Shown here: one piece after another, positions 7,844 through 13,879 of the stretch
Numbering within the stretch: position 1 is the stretch's first letter
Layout of the letters: every line of letters begins with the position of its first letter
Source of the DNA: a virus
Strand: one strand, 5' to 3'
DNA: 50,119 bases
Virus record (IMG/VR): IMGVR_UViG_3300044729_004416
Span: 1-50,119 of that record
The notes under the pieces: generated by a model
Databases searched by the model: none
Told to the model about the DNA's origin: nothing
Seen by the model: only the letters and a program-made list of their open reading frames with translations
Position numbers and translations under genes: made by a program

Positions 7844-8341
7844 ATGGCTTTATGTATTCAATCGCGGCCGGAGATCGTTCCGGCCCGCTCTCTGGTGATT
7901 GCCGCCGGGGGCGGCCGTGATCTGGCCTGGCCCTATCAGCGGGTTGCCGCTGAGCTGTTGGCCCGCAGTGGCGGCCGGCTGGTGCATCTGGTTCTCCATG
8001 GCGGGGCCCGTGGTGCCGATGCCGCCATTGGCCACGCGGCCCATCAGCTGGGCTGGTCCTCCGTGGTGATGCAAGCCCGGTGGGAGCGGCATGGCCGGGC
8101 TGCTGGGCCGATCCGCAATCGGGAGCTGCTCGAGCAGGCCATTGCCCGGGCCGTGGCCCACACCTCACCGGTTTCGATCGCCTCGGTGCTGGTGGTGGCG
8201 TTCCCAGGTGGCTCTGGCACCGCCTCGCTCGTGCAGCAGGCCCGCCGCATGGCCTCCCGTTCGCCTGTGCCGATCTCCGTCGCCGAGGTCAGCACGTCGG
8301 CCGGGCTCTGGGCCGTTCCGGCTGGTGTTCCCCGCTCCTGA
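7844..8341 (+). CDS. SLOG-superfamily protein (DUF2493/YspA-like)
   Basis: A 165-residue Rossmann-like protein. The pattern LVIAAGGGRDL near the N-terminus, HGGARGADAAIGHAA in the middle, RNRELLEQA, and VVAFPGGSGTASLVQQARR near the end is the nucleotide-binding layout of the YspA/DUF2493 part of the SLOG superfamily. Members bind nucleotides or nucleotide-derived ligands; the ligand here is unknown. They are common in phages and conflict systems. I chose ATG 7844; a TTG at 7820 is open but lies inside a hairpin. It is the first gene of the element and is followed 68 bases later by a recombination module. Confidence 0.75.
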   Translation: MALCIQSRPEIVPARSLVIAAGGGRDLAWPYQRVAAELLARSGGRLVHLVLHGGARGADAAIGHAAHQLGWSSVVMQARWERHGRAAGPIRNRELLEQAIARAVAHTSPVSIASVLVVAFPGGSGTASLVQQARRMASRSPVPISVAEVSTSAGLWAVPAGVPRS

Positions 8342-8409
8342 TCAATCACCACAAGCCTTTGGCGTTCTGTGGCGCCTCCTCTCCATTTCCTGTCCCTCCT
8401 CTCACCGTC

Positions 8410-9009
8410 ATGGCCGTTCTCACTCCCATCCCTGCCTCGGCCCCGAAAGCCTCTGGCTCGCTGCAGCCCTCCGGTTCCCTCTGGCAGCTGGGCATCGAGG
8501 CCCAGGAGCTCACCACTGCCATCGGCCAGCTGGCCCAGCAGCTGGAAGCCGACGACGAAGACGCCCGCGCCCAGGCCCTCGCCGAGCTGGAAGCCTCCCT
8601 GCTGGCAGAAGAGGGCAACAAGACTGCCCTTTCTGCCAAGGCCGACGCCACCTGCTGGGTGATCGAGCACCTGCGCGGCCAGGCCTCCTACCGCCAGCAG
8701 CAGGCCAAGCGGCTCACGGAGCTGTCGCGCTCCGATGCCGGCCGGGCCGATGCCCTGGAGGAATCGCTGGTGCTGGTGCTCACCCGCCTGCAGCCCACCT
8801 CCACCCGCTTCTCCTTCCCCAACCACGAGCTCACCAGCCGCAAGTCCCAGGCCGTCGAGATCGACGACGAGGACGCCCTCCCCCCTGAGTGGCTCGCCGT
8901 CAAGACCACCAGCCAGCCGGACAAGACCGCCATCAAGGAGGCCCTCAAGGCCGGCCACCTCATCCCTGGGGCCCAGCTCGTCTCCCGCCGCTCCTGGCGC
9001 ATCCACTGA
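8410..9009 (+). CDS. Siphovirus Gp157-like protein
   Basis: A 199-residue protein of the Sipho_Gp157 family, found in phage early recombination and replication regions. The N-terminal half is a long helix rich in Ala, Glu and Gln (LAQQLEADDEDARAQALAEL). The C-terminal half has the diagnostic block: RFSFPNHELTSRKSQAVE, then DALPPEWLAVKTTSQPDKTA and IKEALKAGHLIPGAQLV. In streptococcal phage this family has been linked to resistance or recombination functions, but its biochemistry is not settled. It lies directly before a Rad52-like gene, a usual arrangement. The ATG at 8410 follows a TC-rich stretch without a Shine-Dalgarno. Confidence 0.85.
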   Translation: MAVLTPIPASAPKASGSLQPSGSLWQLGIEAQELTTAIGQLAQQLEADDEDARAQALAELEASLLAEEGNKTALSAKADATCWVIEHLRGQASYRQQQAKRLTELSRSDAGRADALEESLVLVLTRLQPTSTRFSFPNHELTSRKSQAVEIDDEDALPPEWLAVKTTSQPDKTAIKEALKAGHLIPGAQLVSRRSWRIH

Positions 9010-9094
9010 CGGGGCAGCGCCCCCTCCTCATGGGTCTGCTGCAGGGGCAGGCCCAGACACGCCTCCAGTTGAACTCCTCACCACCTCAGAAGCC

Positions 9095-9307
9095 ATGGAC
9101 CTCTCCGCCTACGGCAGCGCTAGCTCCACCACCACACCCAGCAGCCCGCGGCCCAGGGGCCACATCTGGTCCACACGGCTGAGCAGCTGGGTGGTGCCGA
9201 TCACCCGCAAGCCCGGCCGCCGCCCCTCGCCGGATCACATCCACTGCAGCGAGCCGCCCTGCTGGGTGCTGATCGAGCCGCTGCCGGCTCAAACGTCCAC
9301 CCACTGA
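9095..9307 (+). CDS. Small hypothetical protein in recombination module
   Basis: A 70-residue ORF, Ser/Thr/Pro-rich at the start, with the string RGHIWSTRLSSWVVPITRKPGRR and no known family. It lies between the Gp157 and Rad52 genes in the same direction, with short spacers. No ribosome site is visible, but neither neighbour has one. The positive charge would suit a DNA-associated accessory protein. Existence as a gene is uncertain. Confidence 0.4.
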   Translation: MDLSAYGSASSTTTPSSPRPRGHIWSTRLSSWVVPITRKPGRRPSPDHIHCSEPPCWVLIEPLPAQTSTH

Positions 9308-9343
9308 TCCCGTCCCTGTTCCCCCTCACCCCCCATCGAAGCC

Positions 9344-10126
9344 ATGACGTGCACCTTCTCCACCGAGCAGATCGCCTCCCTGTCTGCCCCCCTCGATCGC
9401 GCCAAGGTGCGCCAGCGCGAGCAGGGCCGCTCCAAGGTCAGCTATCTGGAGGGTTGGCAGGTGATCGCGGAAGCCAATCGGATCTTCGGGTTCGATGGCT
9501 GGCAGCGGGAAACCATCGAGGTCCGCTGCGTCAGCCAGGCTGAGCGCGCTATTGGGCGGGACCAGAGGGCCGGCTGGGGCGTCACCTACACCGCCCGGGT
9601 CCGCGTCACCGTCGGCGGCTCCACCAGTCCAGCAGCGGTGATCCGCGAGGGCAGCGGCGCCGGCCACGGCATCGATGCCGACCTGGGCCAGGCCCATGAA
9701 TCGGCCCTCAAGGAAGCCGAGACCGACGCCATGAAGCGGGCCCTGATGACCTTCGGGAACCCCTTCGGCCTTGCCCTCTACGACAAGCAGCAACGGGAGG
9801 TCACCCAGTCGACAGGGGAGAGCAGCGCTCCTCGGACTGCCAGTGCAAGCAACGGCACGCGATCGATCCATCGCAGCCCCTCGTCTGCTGCCCAAAGCGC
9901 CAGCGACGACCCCGGCCTCACGCCGCTCGACCCGGCCGTCATCCGCCAGATCCTGGCCTCCCTGCGCGGCCTGCCCCGGCCGGTGCTGGAGGGCTTCACC
10001 AAGGCCTTCCGCAAGCGGTTCCAGGTGCCGGAGGAGGCCACCTCCATCGCCGATCGGATCCTGCAGAAGCGTCACCAGGATTGGATCGAGGCCTACCTGG
10101 TGCAGCACCAACGGGTGGCGGCCTAG
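9344..10126 (+). CDS. Rad52/22-like single-strand annealing protein
   Basis: A 260-residue protein. Residues 1-150 follow the Rad52/Rad22 N-terminal domain: YLEGWQVIAEANRIFGFDGW, VTYTARVRVTV, an acidic/Gly stretch GSGAGHGIDADLGQAHESAL and KEAETDAMKRALMTFGNPFG. This fold forms rings that bind single-stranded DNA and anneal complementary strands, used by phages for recombination and circularisation. A low-complexity linker (about 155-185) leads to a C-terminal module of about 65 residues (VIRQILASLRGLP, TKAFRKRFQVP, TSIADRILQ) that recurs in the protein encoded at 48626-49357. It ends the left arm; the cargo operon starts 200 bases later. Confidence 0.9.
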   Translation: MTCTFSTEQIASLSAPLDRAKVRQREQGRSKVSYLEGWQVIAEANRIFGFDGWQRETIEVRCVSQAERAIGRDQRAGWGVTYTARVRVTVGGSTSPAAVIREGSGAGHGIDADLGQAHESALKEAETDAMKRALMTFGNPFGLALYDKQQREVTQSTGESSAPRTASASNGTRSIHRSPSSAAQSASDDPGLTPLDPAVIRQILASLRGLPRPVLEGFTKAFRKRFQVPEEATSIADRILQKRHQDWIEAYLVQHQRVAA

Positions 10127-10181
10127 ACAGCCAGGCAAGGGCGCTGCTCTGCAGGCCACGCAACGACCCGGAAGCTGCGGG

Positions 10182-10200
10182 TTATGCACAGATTGCATAA
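10182..10200. promoter_or_regulatory. Palindrome upstream of the defence operon
   Basis: TTATGCA-CAGAT-TGCATAA is a perfect inverted repeat with seven-base arms, in an AT-rich patch within otherwise GC-rich DNA, 130 bases before the DUF499 start. A GAAGGAGA purine stretch follows at 10203. The site suits an operator or core promoter for the cargo operon. The 10127-10329 spacer also contains a 33-codon ORF (10232-10333) whose stop overlaps the DUF499 start as ATGA; it may be a leader peptide, but nothing else supports it. Confidence 0.45.
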
Positions 10201-10329
10201 ACGAAGGAGAACACGAGAAACAGCGCCCCGGATGTTCTCTGGGGTGAGCCTCATTGGGCTTCTGAACGGCCATCATGGGGCTCGACCCCCTCGAGCACCC
10301 TGGCTCGCCAGGGCCGTGCCGCCCAACCC

Positions 10330-13300
10330 ATGAGCCCTCCCACCATCTACGAGCTCTGCCGGCCCCGGGCCGACGTGCTGGAAGGGCGGATCCGCGATGA
10401 AGACTTTGCAGCGGACCTCAGCCAGGTGCTGAAGGGCACGGCACCGGAGCTCTACAAGAACCCGGCCCTGTTCTTCGCGAACACCCATCCCACCAGGGGC
10501 TTGCGCGACCTGTTCCTGGCGGTGGTGGACCGGCTCACCAGCGCCGGCAGCCAGCTGGGCAGCATCCTGCGGCTCGACACCAGCTACGGCGGCGGCAAGA
10601 CGCACGCCTTGATCGGCCTGAACCACATCCTGACGGCCGCCGACCAGATCCCCAACCTGGCGGAGTTCATCGACCCAGCCCGGCTGCCCAGTCAGAAGGT
10701 CACGGTGGCGGCCTTCGACGGGGAGAACGCCGACCCGATGAACGGCCGGCGCATGGAGGGCAACGTGCTGGCCTTCACTCCCTGGGGGGAGCTGGCGGTG
10801 CAGCTGGCCGGCCCAGCGGGCTACGAGCGCATCCGCAATAGCGACCGGCTTGGAGCAGCTCCTCCTGGGGCGGAAACCCTGCGGGAGCTGATTGGCGAGC
10901 GGCCGGTGCTGATCCTGATCGATGAGCTCTCGATCTATCTGCGCAAGATCAAGGGCCCCGCTGCCGGTCAGGCGGCTGAGCAGCTCACTCCCTTCCTCAC
11001 CGATCTGATCAAGGCGGTGAACTCCTCCCCCCAGGCGGTGCTGGTGTTCACCCTGGCCCTGGGCAAGGGCGGGCAGTCGGTGGACGCCTATGGAGAGGAA
11101 AACCAGCGAATCGATCGGATTTTTGCCGAACTGCAGTCGGTTACGGGCCGGCAGATCACGGCCCTCACGCCCACCAGCGAAGACGAAACGGTGCAGGTGC
11201 TGACCCGGCGTCTGTTCGAGTCGATCGACCGCAGCCGGGTGGAGGAGGTGGTGCAGGCCTACCAGGAGATCTGGAGCCGTACCGCCGAGGCCCTGCCGCC
11301 TGTGGGGCAGAGCGATGACAGGGCTGCCAATTTGCGCAAGGGGTATCCGCTGCATCCGGAGTTGATCGACACCCTGATGCAGAAGACCTCGACTCTGGAG
11401 AACTTCCAGCGGGTGCGGGGCATGTTGCGGCTGCTGGCGCAGACCGTTGGCCAGCTCTGGCGCGACCAGCCAAGGGGTGTCACGGCTGTCCATCTCCACC
11501 ACGTGGATCCAGGCAACGAGCGGATTCGGCTGGAGCTCTCCACCAAGTTGGGCCTGCAGGCCTTCATCCCGGCGATCCGAGCGGATGTGTCCTCCACGTC
11601 TGCCGAGGGAGGAACGGCCCTGGCCCAGAGGCTGGATGCCCAGGAGTTCTCGGGGATGGAGCCCTATGGATCCATGGCCGCGCGCACGGTGCTGTTCCAC
11701 TCCCTGGCGTTCAACGAACCGCTGAAGGGCCTCAGCCGCCTGGAGCTGAACTACAGCCTCTACGCCCCGGCTGTGGACCCAGCCTTTGTCGACAAGGCGG
11801 TGCGCCTTCTGCAGGAAGAATCGGAGTATCTCGACGACAGCGGCACCAGCAAGCTGCGCTTCCTCACCGACGCCAACCTCAACCAAATGGTGAGGAAGCG
11901 CGAGGGGCAGTTTGATCTCGAGTCAGTGCGAGAGGAGCTGAACCGACGCATCGGCACGATCTTCGCCAAGCAGCGGCTGGAGCCTGTGCTGTTCCCATCC
12001 AGCCCGGCGGACATTCCCGACGACACCGATGGCCCTTACTTGGCGGTGATCCACTGGGAAGGCCACACCGTGGAGCAGGCGAACATCCACCTGCCGGAGC
12101 TGGTGGTGCGGCTGTTCAAGGAGAAGGGCGACAACGCCAATGTGCGCCTGAACCGCAACAACCTCGTGTTCGTCTGCGCCGATGCCCTGCAGGTGGACGA
12201 CATGCTGCGCAAGGCCCGCACCTACCTGGCGCTGCAGCAGATGCAGCAGGGTGATCTGTTCGCCAGCCTGCAATCCCACCAGCAAGACCAGGTGAAGGAG
12301 CGCTATGGCCAGGCGCAGCAGGGATTCGCGCTGGCGGTGCAGCAGTGCTACCGGCACGTGTTCTATCCCGAGCGGGGACAGTGGCCCGAGGTGCCCCTCA
12401 CCCATGCCGCCATCACGGTCACCAGCGCCAGCAGTGAGCCGGGCGTGGGTCAGAAGCAGGTGGAGCGGGTGCTGCGGGAAGCCCGGGAGCTGGTGTTGGC
12501 GGAAGATGCGCCGCCGGCCCCGAACTACATGGCCGACAAGACACCGCTCAAGCGTGTGGGGGTGATGAGCACGCGGGATCTGCGCAACGAGTACTACCGC
12601 GATCCATCCCTACCGATCCTGCTGGGGGATGAGGTGCTCAAGAAGTGCCTGCGGATGGGGCTGGATCAGGGCCTGTTCGTCTACAAGGAAGGTGATCGCC
12701 TCGAAGGCCAGGGCCTGCCACCAGGCACGCTCTCGATCAGCGAGGACGGCAAGATCTACACGATGGAGAAGGCGCTGGAGTTGAGCGTCTGGCCGCCGAA
12801 AACTGCAGCTCCAGCTGGAGAGGCTGGTGTGGATCAGCCATCCGTGTTCGGCGGTGACGGTGGGGCCACTCCGATGGGCGCAGGGGGAGAGACGGGATCC
12901 ACTGTTCAGGTGGGATTTGGCTCCACCAGCCCCGGCAGTGGCGGCGGAGCGGGCGTTGCACCACCCCCAGCCCCTGGGTTGATCGAGCGCACCGACAATG
13001 TGAAGACAGCCCTCACCCAGCTGGCCCAGCAGGTGAGCAGCTCGGGCAAGGCGATTAAGAGCCTCACCTGGCGGATGAACAGTGGCGACGGCTTCCTGCC
13101 GATGGCCCTCCTCAAGGCCGAGCCTGGCGCCACCGTGCGGGTCGAAATGATGGAGGGCGGCTGGAGCAGCGGCGATGGCAGCGCCGAGTGGAGCTTCGAC
13201 TTCAACGGCACGCCCGAGGAGGCCAGCCATCTTCGGGGCTTCATTGAGGGCCAGTGGCGGCGAGGCGGTGAGAAGTCACTCGACATCACCTATCAGCTCC

Positions 13301-13416
13301 GCTACGAGCCACCCTTGCGCTGGGATGACGGCGGCGAGGGCTGGATCGCTCGCCTCACCCGGGCTGGTCTCAGCGCCCAGACCGCCACGATCCGCCTGGA
13401 GTTGATCGACGCATGA
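10330..13416 (+). CDS. DUF499 family AAA+-type ATPase
   Basis: A 1028-residue ATPase of the DUF499 family (COG1483), which travels with DUF1156 methylases and helicases in restriction-like defence loci. The Walker A motif is TSYGGGKTHALIG (K90, T91) and Walker B is VLILIDEL (D198, E199). The glycine-rich P-loop form is typical of the family. The middle is helical with a repeated charged pattern. Residues 820-885 form a Gly/Ser/Pro linker. The last ~150 residues make a beta-rich domain (SLTWRMNSGDGFLP, WSFDFNGTPEEA) that may contact the partner proteins. It is the first gene of the operon and overlaps the next by four bases (ATGA). The biochemical role is inferred to be ATP-driven loading or sensing. 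Confidence 0.85.
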   Translation: MSPPTIYELCRPRADVLEGRIRDEDFAADLSQVLKGTAPELYKNPALFFANTHPTRGLRDLFLAVVDRLTSAGSQLGSILRLDTSYGGGKTHALIGLNHILTAADQIPNLAEFIDPARLPSQKVTVAAFDGENADPMNGRRMEGNVLAFTPWGELAVQLAGPAGYERIRNSDRLGAAPPGAETLRELIGERPVLILIDELSIYLRKIKGPAAGQAAEQLTPFLTDLIKAVNSSPQAVLVFTLALGKGGQSVDAYGEENQRIDRIFAELQSVTGRQITALTPTSEDETVQVLTRRLFESIDRSRVEEVVQAYQEIWSRTAEALPPVGQSDDRAANLRKGYPLHPELIDTLMQKTSTLENFQRVRGMLRLLAQTVGQLWRDQPRGVTAVHLHHVDPGNERIRLELSTKLGLQAFIPAIRADVSSTSAEGGTALAQRLDAQEFSGMEPYGSMAARTVLFHSLAFNEPLKGLSRLELNYSLYAPAVDPAFVDKAVRLLQEESEYLDDSGTSKLRFLTDANLNQMVRKREGQFDLESVREELNRRIGTIFAKQRLEPVLFPSSPADIPDDTDGPYLAVIHWEGHTVEQANIHLPELVVRLFKEKGDNANVRLNRNNLVFVCADALQVDDMLRKARTYLALQQMQQGDLFASLQSHQQDQVKERYGQAQQGFALAVQQCYRHVFYPERGQWPEVPLTHAAITVTSASSEPGVGQKQVERVLREARELVLAEDAPPAPNYMADKTPLKRVGVMSTRDLRNEYYRDPSLPILLGDEVLKKCLRMGLDQGLFVYKEGDRLEGQGLPPGTLSISEDGKIYTMEKALELSVWPPKTAAPAGEAGVDQPSVFGGDGGATPMGAGGETGSTVQVGFGSTSPGSGGGAGVAPPPAPGLIERTDNVKTALTQLAQQVSSSGKAIKSLTWRMNSGDGFLPMALLKAEPGATVRVEMMEGGWSSGDGSAEWSFDFNGTPEEASHLRGFIEGQWRRGGEKSLDITYQLRYEPPLRWDDGGEGWIARLTRAGLSAQTATIRLELIDA

Positions 13417-13865
13417 CCCAGGCCGTCGCCTCAGGCCGCCCGGCCTACGAATTGCGCAGCAAGCAGCGCGGCCCCAGTGATCTGGAGCTGGAGGTGTGGC
13501 AGGTGCCTAGCACCGCTACACCTGAGCTGAAGGAACCCCGACGAGTGGCCGGCCTGGGCGGCCACAAGCTGCTTCTAGTCGAGGGGGCCGTGCTGCGGCG
13601 CCTCAAGGCCGAGAAAGTAAGCCTGGCCAAGCTCAAGAAGGGGGAAGCCCGACGGGATCCTCTCTCAGAGGACCTAGCCCTGGTGATGGGGCTGCTGTTC
13701 AAGCTGCTGGCCCCGATGCGCAACGTGCCCGCGATCGAGAACTGTGCCCGCGGCATCGATGCCATGGCCCGTGAGGAGGCGGCCTACTGGCTGGGGATGG
13801 CGATGCACCGCAAAAACCCGCGCCGGGTGCTGGCAGCTCTTCGTCTTCTGCTCTCTGCGAACTGA
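13413..13865 (+). CDS. Small partner protein of the DUF499/DUF1156 locus
   Basis: A 150-residue basic protein between the ATPase and the methylase. Its start overlaps the ATPase stop (ATGA), so the two are translationally coupled. The N-terminal half is beta-rich (PSDLELEVWQVP, VAGLGGHKLLLVEG). The C-terminal half is helical (EDLALVMGLLFKLLAP, NCARGIDAMAREEAAYWLG, RVLAALRLLL). Similar small genes occupy this slot in related loci, but I cannot name the family with confidence. A structural or adaptor role in a complex with the ATPase is an inference from coupling. The stop lies inside a four-unit GAACT repeat. Confidence 0.75.
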   Translation: MTQAVASGRPAYELRSKQRGPSDLELEVWQVPSTATPELKEPRRVAGLGGHKLLLVEGAVLRRLKAEKVSLAKLKKGEARRDPLSEDLALVMGLLFKLLAPMRNVPAIENCARGIDAMAREEAAYWLGMAMHRKNPRRVLAALRLLLSAN

Positions 13866-13878
13866 ACTGAACTGAACT
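13859..13878 (+). repeat. (GAACT)4 tandem repeat before the methylase start
   Basis: Four perfect five-base units begin inside the last codons of the small partner gene and fill the spacer to one base before the methylase ATG at 13880. The unit junctions put TGA at 13863, 13868 and 13873, that is, one stop in each frame. No Shine-Dalgarno is present. A change in unit number would alter the stop-to-start distance. Confidence 0.8.
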
Positions 13879-13879
13879 C

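Noticed and set aside
10273-11886. 537-codon minus-strand frame opposite the DUF499 gene
   Set aside because: No family pattern, and the plus strand has clear Walker motifs in the same DNA.
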